A stretch of 64,000 bases of DNA. It comes from Fimbriimonadaceae bacterium (GTDB lineage: Bacteria; Armatimonadota; Fimbriimonadia; Fimbriimonadales; Fimbriimonadaceae). The notes below the pieces were generated by a model. That model was not told the DNA's origin. It searched no databases and saw only the letters and a program-made list of their open reading frames with translations. Below are positions 26,268-35,047 of this stretch, piece by piece. The first letter of the stretch is position 1, and every line of letters begins with the position of its first letter. Position numbers and translations under genes: made by a program. The stretch lies in assembly GCA_023957775.1 (NCBI GenBank), contig JAMLGR010000013.1, positions 1 through 64,000 on the forward strand. Reading direction: 5' to 3'.

Positions 26268-28457
26268 ATGGCGACCCCTCCCGTTTCTGTCGAACGCCTG
26301 ACCGAGGCCTTTGGCCCCAGCCTCAACTATGTGCCGCCCGGTGGCTGGCAGGGTCGCGGCGAGCCTGAGAAGCTGGTGAAGACACACTGCTGCTTCTGCG
26401 GGCAGCAGTGCGGGATCCAGCTCAAGGTGCTCGACAACAAGGTGATCGGCTTCGAGCCTTGGGAGGAGTTCCCGTTCAACCGCGGCAAGCTGTGCCCCAA
26501 GGGAGTGAAGCGCTACCTCCAGGGCAGCCATCCCGACCGTTTGCTTGGCCCTCTCAAGCGCGTCGAGGGGCGGGGGTTCGAGCCCATCGGATGGGAGGAG
26601 GCTTTCTCCACCACGGTCCGTGAAATCCAGCGCGTGCAGGAGAAGTTCGGCAAGGACGCGGTGGCCGTCCTTTCCGGCGTCTCGTTGACCAACGAGAAGA
26701 GCTACCTGATGGGCAAGTTCGCCCGGGTCGGCCTCCAGACGCGCGAGTTGGACTACAACGGCCGGCTGTGCATGGTGAGCGCGGGCACCGGGAACAAGAA
26801 GGCGTTCGGCATCGACCGCGCGGCGAACTCGTGGGCCGACATCCCTTTGGCCGAAGTGATCCTCTGCGTCGGAACGAACGTGGCCGAGTGTTCGCCCATC
26901 ACGACCGACTACATTTGGCGCGCGCGCGACCGGGGGGCCAAGCTCATCATGGTCGACCCGCGCGTCACGCCCCTTGCGCGAACGTGCGACCTCCACCTTC
27001 CGGTGCGACCCGGAACGGACAGCGCGCTGCTCACGGGCCTGCTGCGGGTCCTCATCGAGGGCGGCTACGTGGACGAGGGGTTCGTGGCGGAGCACACGAG
27101 TGGATGGGAGGAGGCCCGCGCGTCCGCGCTGGCGCAGACGCTCGAAGAGGCGTCCCGGATCAGCGGCGTGCGCGTCGAGGACATCGAGGCGGCCGGCCGG
27201 ATGTGGGGGGAAGCAAAAACAAGTTTCTTGCTGCACGCGCGCGGAATCGAGCACCACACCAAGGGTGTCGACAACGTGCTGGGCTGCATCAACCTCGTTT
27301 TGGCGACGGGGCGCTTGGGAAAGCCCGGCTGCGGCTACGGGACGATCACGGGCCAAGGCAATGGCCAGGGAGGGCGCGAGCACGGTCACAAGTGCGACCA
27401 GTTGCCTGGAAACCGGGACATCGAGAACCCGGAGCACCGCGCGTGGATTTGCAAGGTCTGGGGGATCGAGGACAGCGAGCTTCCGCGCAAGGGACAAACG
27501 GCGCAAGAGATCATGAACGCGATCCACGCGGGTGAGATCAAGGCACTTGTTTCCATCTGCTTCAACCCGCTCGTTTCGCTCCCGGACTCCGACTTCACGC
27601 GCGAGGCGCTTTCCAAGCTCGAGCACTACACGGCGATCGACTTCTTTCTCAGCGAGACCGCCCACCACGCCGACATCGTGCTGGCGGGATCGCTCCACGA
27701 AGAGGAGGAGGGGACGAGCACCAGCGCCGAGGGGCGGGTGATCCGGATCCGGAAAGCCGTGGATCCGCCGGGAGACGCCAAGGCCGACACGGAGATCATC
27801 CTCGAGTTGGCGCGGCGCTTGGGACGGGGGCGGTACTTCGACCATTTCAAGAGCAGCGAGGACATCTTCGACGAGCTGCGCATGGCGAGCAAAGGTGGGA
27901 CTGCGGACTATTACGGCATCACCTACCAGCGCATCGAGGAGGAGTTCGGCGTGTTTTGGCCGTGCCCGGAGATCGGGCATCCGGGGACTCCGCGACTCTT
28001 CGAAGACCTGAAGTTCTCCACCCCGGACGGCAAGGCGCACTTTCACGCGACCCCCTACCGGCCCAGCGCCGAAGAGCCGGACGAGGAGTATCCCGTGATT
28101 CTCACGACCGGACGGGTGGTTTCGCAGTACCTGAGCGGGACGCAAACACGGCGCATCGGTGGGCTGGTGGACCTCTGCCCCGATCCTTACGTCGAGATTC
28201 ACCCCCAACTCGCCGAGACCCATGGCATCGAAGACGGAAAGTGGATGAAAGTGGAGAGCCGGCGAGGGTCGGTGGTCCTACGCGCCAAGGTCGTGACGAC
28301 CATCCGCCCCGACACGGTGTTCATTCCCTACCACTGGGCAGGACGGCGTTCGGCGAACCTATTGACCAACCGCGCCCTGGATCCCCTGAGCAAGATTCCG
28401 GAGTTCAAGAAGTCGGTCGTAAGGGTGTCACCGGCCGAGGAGCCCGCGGAAGGATGA
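26268..28457 (+). CDS. Molybdopterin oxidoreductase, Nas/Nap-like, Cys-ligated (candidate nitrate reductase catalytic subunit)
   Basis: This 729-residue protein belongs to the bis-MGD molybdoenzyme superfamily. An N-terminal [4Fe-4S] site is formed by Cys41, Cys44, Cys48 and Cys76 (CCFCGQQC and GKLCPKG). The NGRLCM block gives Cys168 as the likely molybdenum ligand, as in assimilatory and periplasmic nitrate reductases and formate dehydrogenases. C-terminal cofactor-binding blocks are present ([31 protein letters not shown]). No Tat signal is visible. The ferredoxin, Rieske and membrane-peptide genes follow with ATGA/GTGA overlaps, so they form one operon. Nitrate is the favoured substrate because NarK transporters are adjacent. 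Confidence 0.85.
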   Translation: MATPPVSVERLTEAFGPSLNYVPPGGWQGRGEPEKLVKTHCCFCGQQCGIQLKVLDNKVIGFEPWEEFPFNRGKLCPKGVKRYLQGSHPDRLLGPLKRVEGRGFEPIGWEEAFSTTVREIQRVQEKFGKDAVAVLSGVSLTNEKSYLMGKFARVGLQTRELDYNGRLCMVSAGTGNKKAFGIDRAANSWADIPLAEVILCVGTNVAECSPITTDYIWRARDRGAKLIMVDPRVTPLARTCDLHLPVRPGTDSALLTGLLRVLIEGGYVDEGFVAEHTSGWEEARASALAQTLEEASRISGVRVEDIEAAGRMWGEAKTSFLLHARGIEHHTKGVDNVLGCINLVLATGRLGKPGCGYGTITGQGNGQGGREHGHKCDQLPGNRDIENPEHRAWICKVWGIEDSELPRKGQTAQEIMNAIHAGEIKALVSICFNPLVSLPDSDFTREALSKLEHYTAIDFFLSETAHHADIVLAGSLHEEEEGTSTSAEGRVIRIRKAVDPPGDAKADTEIILELARRLGRGRYFDHFKSSEDIFDELRMASKGGTADYYGITYQRIEEEFGVFWPCPEIGHPGTPRLFEDLKFSTPDGKAHFHATPYRPSAEEPDEEYPVILTTGRVVSQYLSGTQTRRIGGLVDLCPDPYVEIHPQLAETHGIEDGKWMKVESRRGSVVLRAKVVTTIRPDTVFIPYHWAGRRSANLLTNRALDPLSKIPEFKKSVVRVSPAEEPAEG

Positions 28458-29053
28458 GCGAGCGGCAGTTCTACATCGATCCGAGCCGGTGCATCGGATG
28501 CAACGCGTGCGTGGCGGCGTGCGCGGAATGCGACACGCACGCAGGCGTTTCGATGATCCACCTCGAGACCATCGAGAGGGAGGACAGCGTCCAGACCACA
28601 CCGGTGATCTGCATGCACTGCGAAGAGCCCGCGTGTGCGATGGTGTGCCCGTCCGATGCGATCAAGCGCACGCCGGACGGAGTGGTGCAGACGTCCCTGA
28701 AGCCTCGGTGCATCGGATGCACCAACTGCGTCTACGCGTGCCCGTTCGGCGTGCCGAAGTACGAGGCGGCGATCGACCAGATGATGAAGTGCGACATGTG
28801 TTACGACCGGACCTCGGTGGGGAAGAAGCCGATGTGCGCTACGGTGTGCCCCTCGCAGGCGCTGATGTACGGCACGCCCGAAGAGATCGCCGAGCAACGC
28901 AGCGGAACGCCGATCAACGAGTTCGTGTTCGGCTCGCGCACGATCCGCACGAAGGTGAACCTGATGGTGCCGCAGGGCCAGAAGCGTCTCGAAGTGAAGG
29001 CGGGCGCGACGATCCGGCGGAGCGATTTGCTGACCAGTTCGAGGTTGGGATGA
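28454..29053 (+). CDS. Four-cluster ferredoxin-type electron transfer subunit
   Basis: This 199-residue protein has four Cys-rich [4Fe-4S] motifs: [11 protein letters not shown] beginning at Cys13, [24 protein letters not shown], and CDMC with a downstream CATVC. This is the arrangement of NrfC/PsrB/DmsB-type beta subunits, which pass electrons between a membrane partner and a molybdoenzyme. All ligands appear present. It is translationally coupled to the molybdoenzyme upstream and to the Rieske gene downstream. Confidence 0.9.
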   Translation: MSERQFYIDPSRCIGCNACVAACAECDTHAGVSMIHLETIEREDSVQTTPVICMHCEEPACAMVCPSDAIKRTPDGVVQTSLKPRCIGCTNCVYACPFGVPKYEAAIDQMMKCDMCYDRTSVGKKPMCATVCPSQALMYGTPEEIAEQRSGTPINEFVFGSRTIRTKVNLMVPQGQKRLEVKAGATIRRSDLLTSSRLG

Positions 29054-29550
29054 TGGACGAGCGATTGCGCGAGGATTTTCCGATCGATTGGGAAGAGGAC
29101 GGCTATGTGTCGCGCCGCGAGTTCTTTAAGTTCATGACCGTCGCGAGCGGAGGGTTGGCCCTGGGCTCCCTGGGACTGGCGGCGTGGTCTCGGGGCCGTC
29201 GCGAAGGCATCTCGTTCGAACCGAAACGGATCGCGAGGCTGGACGCCCTCGCGCCCGGCTCTTCATTGGCGTTCAACTTTCCCCGCGAAACGGATATTTG
29301 CCTGCTGGTGAGGCGCCCCGACGGGGCGCTTTCGGCGTTTTCGCGCAGGTGCACCCACCTCTCGTGCCCGGTGGACTATCAGGCGGATAAGGATCGCCTG
29401 TACTGCCCGTGCCACAACGGGGCGTTCTCCGCTGAGGACGGGTCGGTGCTTCAGGGTCCGCCGCCGCACCCCTTGCCGGCGATCACGTTGGAGGTGCGCG
29501 ACGGCGAGGTGTGGGCGACCGGCGTCCGGCACGCAAAGGTGCGCTCGTGA
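29050..29550 (+). CDS. Rieske [2Fe-2S] protein with Tat-type signal anchor
   Basis: This 166-residue protein has a twin-arginine segment ([16 protein letters not shown]) followed by a hydrophobic helix, as in membrane-anchored Rieske proteins. The cluster ligands are Cys101/His103 (CTHLSC) and Cys119/His122 (CPCHNG), with Cys106 and Cys121 placed for the usual disulfide. It probably carries electrons on the outer face of the membrane. Its position inside a molybdoenzyme operon, away from a cytochrome b gene, is unusual. Confidence 0.9.
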   Translation: MMDERLREDFPIDWEEDGYVSRREFFKFMTVASGGLALGSLGLAAWSRGRREGISFEPKRIARLDALAPGSSLAFNFPRETDICLLVRRPDGALSAFSRRCTHLSCPVDYQADKDRLYCPCHNGAFSAEDGSVLQGPPPHPLPAITLEVRDGEVWATGVRHAKVRS

Positions 29551-29765
29551 AGCCGGGAGAGGGCCGGACCCGCCAGCGATCGACGGTGTTCGTCGCGCTG
29601 CTGCTGTTCAACCTCGTGCTCGTGCTGCTCCAACTGTGGCTGTTCGTGAGCGTCCTCGAGGGGGTGGTCGGCGGAGGAAGCGCGATGGCGGTGCCCGCGG
29701 CCGTGGCAAGTCTCGGACTGTTCGCGGTCAACGTATGGATGCTGCGCGGGCTCTACCGGCTGTAG
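29547..29765 (+). CDS. Small two-helix membrane protein of the molybdoenzyme operon
   Basis: This 72-residue protein starts at a GTG overlapping the Rieske stop codon. It has a basic N-terminus and two hydrophobic helices (VFVALLLFNLVLVLLQLWLF and VPAAVASLGLFAVNVWML). No family is recognised. The coupling suggests it is an accessory or anchoring subunit of the Nas-like complex. It ends 11 bases before the convergent NarI-like gene. Confidence 0.7.
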   Translation: MKPGEGRTRQRSTVFVALLLFNLVLVLLQLWLFVSVLEGVVGGGSAMAVPAAVASLGLFAVNVWMLRGLYRL

Positions 29766-29776
29766 CACTCCCACAC

Positions 29777-30880
29777 TCAACCGACAAACGGTTGGCCCTG
29801 GATGAGGGCGGCTTGGTTCAGGGCGATCAGCTTGCGCTTCGATTGGGGCGAGAGGTCCTGGTGGTCTCCGAAGTCGATTCCGACCTCGCGCATGACCGCC
29901 GCGAGGTCGTCGTGGTGCATTTGGCTCATGTACGGCTCCCCGGTGCGGGCGCAGCGTGCCTGCGGGCCGCGCGCTCCCTCCTCCTTGTAGTAGGCCACGC
30001 CGAGCTGCGCGGGCCGTTGGATGACGTGGAACAGCTTTCCGAACGGCAGCCAGAGCAGGAGGATCACCACCGTGAAGGCATGCAGAAGCGAAAGGAAGGG
30101 GAAGTTCTCTCCGCCCATCAGCTTGTAGCTCGCGGTAATCATGAGCCCGGTGACCGAGACCGCGAAGAGAAGGAACAGTGGGACGAGGTCGTTCGCCAGC
30201 GTTTGCACGGCCAAGGCGCCGCGATCGAAAAGGCGTCGGTGCATGGCCAGCGCCACGCCGATCAGGACCATCACGGCGCTGATGTTGAGGCCGTTGAACA
30301 TGAAGAACGCGACCACGGAGTCAGGGGGAAAAGCGAATTGGCGCGCGCCCATGAACTCGACGACGTAGTCGCGCCCGTACTCAGCGATGCCGAACTGCAC
30401 CCAGCCCCAACTGAGGGGAAAGGTGATCGCAAACGCGAGTAGACACCCCCAGGCAAGGGCCATGTGCGCCATCCAGCGCTGACGGTTCCGTCGTTCGATG
30501 AACCGCTGCGCCACGATCTGGTTCCATACGAGAACGGCGAGGCGGGCAAGATTCGGAAGCAGCCGACTCGGACGGAAGAACAGCCGCCAACTCGCCAAGA
30601 AATAGCGCCATGTGGGCGGCCGCTGAATCCACATCGTGTAGCGGTACGCGATGGCGAACGCCGCGAACACCGTCGCGGCCGCATAGGCCGCCAAGGGACG
30701 GTCGAACCGCTGAAGCGCACCGGATCCAAGCCCGATGCCAAGGAGCACAAGCAACGCCGCGCCGAACCCCGCGGCAAGGGCGATGGTCTGCGCTCGAGTG
30801 TTCGTACCAGGCACGAGTTCGAGCCTACCCCCCGGGGTGACGATTCGGCCCGACCCGTCCCGGTTGGACGGGAATGGCAC
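29777..30880 (-). CDS. NarI-like membrane cytochrome b subunit
   Basis: This 367-residue polytopic protein has about six to seven hydrophobic helices and resembles respiratory nitrate reductase gamma/heterodisulfide-reductase-type membrane subunits. His residues lie in or beside the helices (RWMAHMALAWGCLLAF; LLHAFTVVILLLWLPFGKLFHV) and could be haem ligands. The hydrophilic C-terminus (YMSQMHHDDLAAVMREVGID) is cytoplasmic. It is encoded on the opposite strand to the Nas-like operon, and could link that complex to quinol. The exact partner is inferred from proximity. Confidence 0.75.
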   Translation of the reverse strand: MPFPSNRDGSGRIVTPGGRLELVPGTNTRAQTIALAAGFGAALLVLLGIGLGSGALQRFDRPLAAYAAATVFAAFAIAYRYTMWIQRPPTWRYFLASWRLFFRPSRLLPNLARLAVLVWNQIVAQRFIERRNRQRWMAHMALAWGCLLAFAITFPLSWGWVQFGIAEYGRDYVVEFMGARQFAFPPDSVVAFFMFNGLNISAVMVLIGVALAMHRRLFDRGALAVQTLANDLVPLFLLFAVSVTGLMITASYKLMGGENFPFLSLLHAFTVVILLLWLPFGKLFHVIQRPAQLGVAYYKEEGARGPQARCARTGEPYMSQMHHDDLAAVMREVGIDFGDHQDLSPQSKRKLIALNQAALIQGQPFVG

Positions 30881-30901
30881 GCCCGTCCAGCGGGCGTGGC
30901 A
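30876..30901. repeat. 26-bp hairpin repeat, copy 1
   Basis: GGCACGCCCGTCCAGCGGGC followed by GTGGCA folds into a hairpin with ACGCCCG/CGGGCGT arms. Near-identical copies lie at 32514-32540 and 35002-35027. All three are intergenic. Confidence 0.75.
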
Positions 30902-30994
30902 CCCTCACCGGCACCCTCACCAGCACCCTCACCAGCACCCTCACCAGCACCCTCACCAGCACCCTCACCAGCACCCTCACCAGCACCTCACCAG
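30900..30994. repeat. 12-bp tandem repeat (CACCCTCACCAG)n
   Basis: Eight head-to-tail copies of CACCCTCACCAG (the first reads CGG at its end, the last lacks one base) follow directly on the hairpin repeat. They lie between two genes of the minus strand. The lack of spacers excludes a CRISPR array. Confidence 0.9.
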
Positions 30995-31096
30995 TTCTCC
31001 GGTCCTTAGCCCATAGCGACCCTTGCGCCCTTTGCGTGAGAAGCCCCCCCCCAGCACCTCTGCGCCTCTGCGTGACACTTCCTCCCCTCCGCGCCC

Positions 31097-32443
31097 TCAG
31101 CAAGGCGCCTCGCACCCTTTGCGCGCATAGAACCACCAGTTGATCACGAGGTTCACCGCATAGAACGCGGCCGCACCGTAGAAGAACGACGTCGGCGAGC
31201 CGGTGCGCGCGATGATCGCGCCAAAGGCCACGGAGAAGATGAACGGACCGTACGCGGCGATGGCCGAGGTCCACCCGATCACGCCGCCCGCTTGGCGCGG
31301 CGGGAAGATCATGGGCATCTGCTTGAACGTGGACGCGTTGCCGACGCCGGAGAAGAAGAAGAGCCCCAGCATCGCCCACACGAACATGCCGAACGACGCG
31401 GTGGAGGTGGGATCCGTGTAGAGGGTCACCCACAGCGCGCAACCGAGCAACCCGATCGAGCTCCACATGGTGACGCGCGCGCCGCCCAATTTGTCGCTGA
31501 TCGGGCCGAACGCGGCCCGGACCCCCGCACCGACGAGCGGCCCGAGAAACGCGTATTTCAGGGGATCGGGAGCGTTGGGAAAGTCGCCGTAGACCTTCTT
31601 GATCAGCAGGGGGAAAGCGGCGGCATAGCCGGAAAACGACCCGAAGGTCATCATGTAGAGGCTGGTCATCAGCCACGTGTGCTTGTTCTTGAAGATGTCC
31701 GTCTGTTCGCGGAACGTGGCTTTGACCGGCACGCTGCGCAACATGATCCACGCGAGCACCGCGCCCACCAGGCAGAACGGCGCCCAGACATAGGCCGCGT
31801 TCTGCAGCCAGATCTGCTTCGACACGCCATCCTTCACCAGCGTTTGCGAGCCGCCCAGCAGGCTGCCGAACATGGCGAAGCCGATGATCCAGGGCACGGT
31901 GAACTGCGCCACGCTCACGCCGAAATTGCCGATGCCAGCCTGGTACCCCAGGGCCGTGCCCTGCAGCCGCTTCGGAAAGAAGAGGCTGGTGCTGGGCATG
32001 AACGAGGAGAAGTTGCCTCCACCCAATCCCGCCAAGAATCCGAGAAACAGGAACGTGCCGTACGAGGTGTCCGGGTTCTGGACGGCGATGCCCCACCCGA
32101 TGCACGGAATCACGAGCAGCAGGGTCGAGACCGCGACCGTTAGGCGTGTGCCGAGGATGGGAATGAGAAACGTGTGGATGATCCGCAGCGTGCCGGCGGC
32201 GAGGCCGGGCATCGCGGCGATCCAGAACAGTTGCTGCGTATCGAACTTGAATCCGATCCCTGGGAGCCGCACCGCGATCGCGCTCACCATGAACCACGTC
32301 GCGAACGCCAGGATCAGGCAGAAGGTGGTGACCCACAAGGTGCGCCACCCCAACCGGGATCCGCTCGCCCTCCAGAGCTCCAGGTCCTCGGGATTCCATG
32401 TCGAAGGGACGTCAGCGGGAGGGGGGGTATCGATGGTTTTCAT
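31097..32443 (-). CDS. narK: NarK-type nitrate/nitrite MFS transporter
   Basis: This 448-residue protein has twelve predicted membrane helices. It carries the nitrate-signature block of the NarK/NrtP family (FLAGLGGGNFSSFMPSTSLF, then FFPKRLQGTALGYQAGIGNFG) and a second glycine-rich block (FFSGVGNASTFKQMPMIF). It should import nitrate or exchange nitrate and nitrite. A cytoplasmic N-terminus of about 25 residues precedes the first helix. A degenerate TATG/CATA palindrome at 32495-32510 lies about 52 bases upstream of the start and might be a regulatory site. Confidence 0.88.
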   Translation of the reverse strand: MKTIDTPPPADVPSTWNPEDLELWRASGSRLGWRTLWVTTFCLILAFATWFMVSAIAVRLPGIGFKFDTQQLFWIAAMPGLAAGTLRIIHTFLIPILGTRLTVAVSTLLLVIPCIGWGIAVQNPDTSYGTFLFLGFLAGLGGGNFSSFMPSTSLFFPKRLQGTALGYQAGIGNFGVSVAQFTVPWIIGFAMFGSLLGGSQTLVKDGVSKQIWLQNAAYVWAPFCLVGAVLAWIMLRSVPVKATFREQTDIFKNKHTWLMTSLYMMTFGSFSGYAAAFPLLIKKVYGDFPNAPDPLKYAFLGPLVGAGVRAAFGPISDKLGGARVTMWSSIGLLGCALWVTLYTDPTSTASFGMFVWAMLGLFFFSGVGNASTFKQMPMIFPPRQAGGVIGWTSAIAAYGPFIFSVAFGAIIARTGSPTSFFYGAAAFYAVNLVINWWFYARKGCEAPC

Positions 32444-32513
32444 CTACTCGTTGTCACCTCATTTGGAATTCTGGACCTCAGCTCAGCCCCCTAGTATGTC
32501 CCGCGTCATACGC

Positions 32514-32540
32514 GGGCACGCCCGTCTAGCGGGCGTGGCA
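32514..32540. repeat. 26-bp hairpin repeat, copy 2
   Basis: GGGCACGCCCGTCTAGCGGG followed by CGTGGCA is the second copy of the hairpin repeat described at 30876, with one substitution in the loop. Confidence 0.75.
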
Positions 32541-32558
32541 CCCAGGCGCTCTCACGCC

Positions 32559-32585
32559 CACAAACCACAAACCACAAACCACGAA
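32559..32585. repeat. Heptamer array (ACAAACC)n
   Basis: Three to four units of ACAAACC lie directly downstream of the stop codon of the second NarK-type gene. The same heptamer occurs at 50242-50273 and 52488-52581. Confidence 0.75.
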
Positions 32586-34055
32586 TCACCGCTCCGGCAC
32601 CATGTTCCTCGTCATCTTCAAGATCACCAGGTGCATCCACACCAGGCATACGATGGAGACGGCGGCGAGGAACAGCCAGCAGGTCGTCCAGAGCCCGGTC
32701 CCTTTGAGCATGTAGCCGAACAGAATGGGGCACACAAATCCCCCGAGTCCGCCTAAAACCCCAACGATCCCGCCCACGACGCCCACGTCGTTCGGGAAGT
32801 ACTCCGGGATGTGCTTGTACACGGCTGCCTTGCCCACGCCCATCATGATGCCGGCGAGGAACACCAGCCCCGTGAAGATCCAGACGTTCGCTTGGAAGTA
32901 CGCGTTGGTGACTCCCCGGGCGAGCACCTCCTTCTTGACGACCTTGTCGCCAACCTGCACTTGGGGTTCGTGCCACGACTGGAACGTGGGGAGGACGAGC
33001 GCCTCCTTGTCCTTCCGGGCAAGCCCGATCACATCGGGCATCCGCTTGAGGGGATAGACCTTGTCATCCACGACGATGCGTTCCGCACTCACGGCTGTGA
33101 CCGTTCCCGCGCGGTCGGCCATGACCCCTTCGCCGGGCGAGCGCACGCTCATTCGCGGCGCGACCAGCATCAGGAAGAACACCGCGCACGAGCTGAGGAC
33201 CCAGTACATCGTTGCCCGTGCGCCGAATTTGTCGCTCGCCCATCCGCCGAGCGCGCGGACGACGCCTGAGGGAAGGCTGAAGATCGCGGCCATGGTTCCC
33301 GCCATCGCCAAGGTCATCGAATAGACGTTCAGGTAGTAGGGAATGAGCCACTGCGAGAGGGCCACGAAGCCGCCAAAGACGAGGAAGTAGTAGAGGCCGA
33401 AGCGCCAAACCCGTAGGTCCTTCAACGGGCGCATCATGTCGCCCATCGAGCGGCCGGCGGTCTGGGGTTTCTTCGGGACCGTGAAGACCCAGAACAGGAT
33501 CGCCATCACGGCGAGGCCCGCAGCGTAGAGCTTGGGCATCATGCGCCAGCCCTCGATGCCGGCGCTTCCTTGCGTGAGCGCCTTGAGGAGGTGAGGGGCT
33601 CCCAAGCTGGTAAGCGCCGCCCCTGCGTTTCCCATGCCGAAGACCCCCAGAGCCGTGCCCTGGCGCTCTTTCGGGAACCAGACGGAGGAGTAAGCGATGC
33701 CTACGGCAAAGGAGGCCCCCGCCGTACCGAACGCAAGCCCCGCAACGAGCAGCGACGCGAAGGAGTTGGCTTCACCGACGAAGTACGCCGCCGCTGCGGC
33801 GATCAGCATCACCGCGAAGTAGACGGGCCGGCCTCCGTATCGGTCCGAGAGGTAACCCACCGGCAGCCGGAGTACGGATCCTGTGAGAATCGGGATCCCA
33901 ATCAACCAGCCGATCTGGGCCTTGTCCAGATCGACGACGCGTTGATCCACGAGGAAGGTGACCAGCACGCCGTACATGGTCCAGACGGCGAAGCACACGG
34001 TGAACGCCACCGTGTTCATGATCAAGATCCGGTTGGCCAGGCTGCGTTCGCTCAC
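32586..34055 (-). CDS. NarK-type MFS transporter with a periplasmic beta insertion
   Basis: This 489-residue MFS protein has the other NarK subtype signature (FGTAGASFAVGIAYSSVWFP) and the conserved late block KHIPEYFPNDVGVVGGIVGV. A hydrophilic insertion of about 90 residues sits between two helices (GTVTAVSAERIVVDDKVYPL through VGDKVVKKEVLARG) and looks like a small barrel-sandwich domain; comparable insertions are known to me in some type I NarK proteins. It probably works as the proton-coupled partner of the upstream transporter. The start is a GTG. The palindrome at 34090-34105 and a TACACT -10-like hexamer at 34064-34069 lie just upstream. Confidence 0.87.
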   Translation of the reverse strand: MSERSLANRILIMNTVAFTVCFAVWTMYGVLVTFLVDQRVVDLDKAQIGWLIGIPILTGSVLRLPVGYLSDRYGGRPVYFAVMLIAAAAAYFVGEANSFASLLVAGLAFGTAGASFAVGIAYSSVWFPKERQGTALGVFGMGNAGAALTSLGAPHLLKALTQGSAGIEGWRMMPKLYAAGLAVMAILFWVFTVPKKPQTAGRSMGDMMRPLKDLRVWRFGLYYFLVFGGFVALSQWLIPYYLNVYSMTLAMAGTMAAIFSLPSGVVRALGGWASDKFGARATMYWVLSSCAVFFLMLVAPRMSVRSPGEGVMADRAGTVTAVSAERIVVDDKVYPLKRMPDVIGLARKDKEALVLPTFQSWHEPQVQVGDKVVKKEVLARGVTNAYFQANVWIFTGLVFLAGIMMGVGKAAVYKHIPEYFPNDVGVVGGIVGVLGGLGGFVCPILFGYMLKGTGLWTTCWLFLAAVSIVCLVWMHLVILKMTRNMVPER

Positions 34056-34089
34056 ACCCCGAGAGTGTAGATCACCTGGGGGCGCGCAC

Positions 34090-34105
34090 TATGATTCGGA
34101 TCATA
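34090..34105. promoter_or_regulatory. Crp/Fnr-type operator palindrome, copy 1
   Basis: TATGATTCGGATCATA has perfect six-base arms (TATGAT/ATCATA) around a four-base centre, the geometry of Crp/Fnr-family sites (Fnr: TTGAT-N4-ATCAA). It lies between the divergent NarK-type gene and a small basic protein gene. A TACACT hexamer sits about 20 bases from it toward the transporter. Confidence 0.7.
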
Positions 34106-34148
34106 AGGGGTGGGTAATTGGACAGGTGGGATCCGACGTAGAAAAGGT

Positions 34149-34343
34149 ATGGCACACAAAGACCGCAAGAAGAAGGGTGGCGAGCGGAAAGAGAAGAAGA
34201 CCGCCCGGATGCGTTCCGAAGTCGAGAGTCGCAAGGAGCACGCCGGCGGTCCCAAACCCACGCACGATCAACCCGACATCCAGACCTTCAAGCCCGGCCA
34301 TGCCTCGGACGACACTACGCGGCCGCAGAACCGACCACGCTAG
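34149..34343 (+). CDS. Small, highly charged basic protein
   Basis: This 64-residue protein is mostly Lys, Arg, Glu and His (MAHKDRKKKGGERKEKKTAR) and is predicted to be disordered. No family is recognised. An AAAAGG sequence lies just upstream, and the operator palindrome at 34090 is 44 bases from the start codon, so it may share the nitrate regulon. Coding status is moderately likely. Confidence 0.5.
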   Translation: MAHKDRKKKGGERKEKKTARMRSEVESRKEHAGGPKPTHDQPDIQTFKPGHASDDTTRPQNRPR

Positions 34344-34346
34344 TGG

Positions 34347-34913
34347 TTAGTTGCCGAACTTCTCGATCCTAGCTCGGAACGAACCGCGGAAGACCGTTTT
34401 GTGCTCTTTGCTAAGCTGGAGGTCGATCACTCCGGCGATCCAACCGTTGCTGGCCTTGCCGAACCGGAGCGTCGCGGCGATGTTGTCGCCGACCATCGCC
34501 GTGTCGCTCGAACCCCCACGCTTCACCGTGGCAAACACGCCGGTGATCCCGCGGGCGACGGACCCCCGTCCAGGTCGGTAGTGCTGCTTGCGGTACGCCT
34601 CGGTCCCGAACTCCACGGGCCTGCAGTCGAGGCGAAGGTTGTCGAGCGGCTGCCCGACGTCGACCGCAAACCACACTTGGATCGTGTTGTCGGCCATGAA
34701 CACATCGCGGTCCTTGAATTCGAGCAAGTACGCTTGCGCCCTGTCTTCGACTTTGCCGGCCACCTTGACCGAGTTGAGGCCCAGGACACGCAGTTCCGCC
34801 GCCGCGGCCTTGAACGGCTGGCCTCGCAGCGTGCCGGCAGCCGGGGGCGAGTCGGACGGGGCCGCGCCGGAGGCGAGAACGGCGAGAGCCAGGACCCAAG
34901 TGAATGAGCTCAT
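34347..34913 (-). CDS. Secreted protein of unknown function
   Basis: This 188-residue protein has a signal peptide (MSSFTWVLALAVLASGAAP) and a beta-rich body (LRVLGLNSVKVAGKVEDRAQ, YLLEFKDRDVFMADNTIQVWF, LDCRPVEFGTEAYRKQHY, NGWIAGVIDLQLSKEHKTVF). I do not recognise the family. It ends three bases from the convergent small basic gene, and its 5' side abuts a REP-like repeat region. Confidence 0.7.
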   Translation of the reverse strand: MSSFTWVLALAVLASGAAPSDSPPAAGTLRGQPFKAAAAELRVLGLNSVKVAGKVEDRAQAYLLEFKDRDVFMADNTIQVWFAVDVGQPLDNLRLDCRPVEFGTEAYRKQHYRPGRGSVARGITGVFATVKRGGSSDTAMVGDNIAATLRFGKASNGWIAGVIDLQLSKEHKTVFRGSFRARIEKFGN

Positions 34914-35001
34914 ACTCCAATAATGGAGACCCGGGGTCAGGGCCTCACCAGTCGTTCATACAGGTCTGGTCTCCGTGGGCCTGCGTGCTCGCCGCAAGCG
35001 G

Positions 35002-35027
35002 CTCACGCCCGTCCAGCGGGCGTGGCA
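35002..35027. repeat. 26-bp hairpin repeat, copy 3
   Basis: CTCACGCCCGTCCAGCGGGC followed by GTGGCA is the third copy of the hairpin repeat described at 30876. It stands at the edge of the REP-like tandem. Confidence 0.7.
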
Positions 35028-35047
35028 TCCACTCCCACGTCGTCGAC

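Noticed and set aside
30900-30994. Possible CRISPR array
   Set aside because: The 12-bp units are directly adjacent with no spacers, and no cas genes are present.
30825-32399. A 524-codon open frame on the minus strand
   Set aside because: It overlaps the NarK gene in another frame and its C-terminal third is translated 12-bp repeat.
32495-32510. TATGTCCCGCGTCATA as a fifth Crp/Fnr site
   Set aside because: Only the outer TATG/CATA bases match; the conserved inner positions differ. It is kept as a remark with the NarK gene, not as a site.
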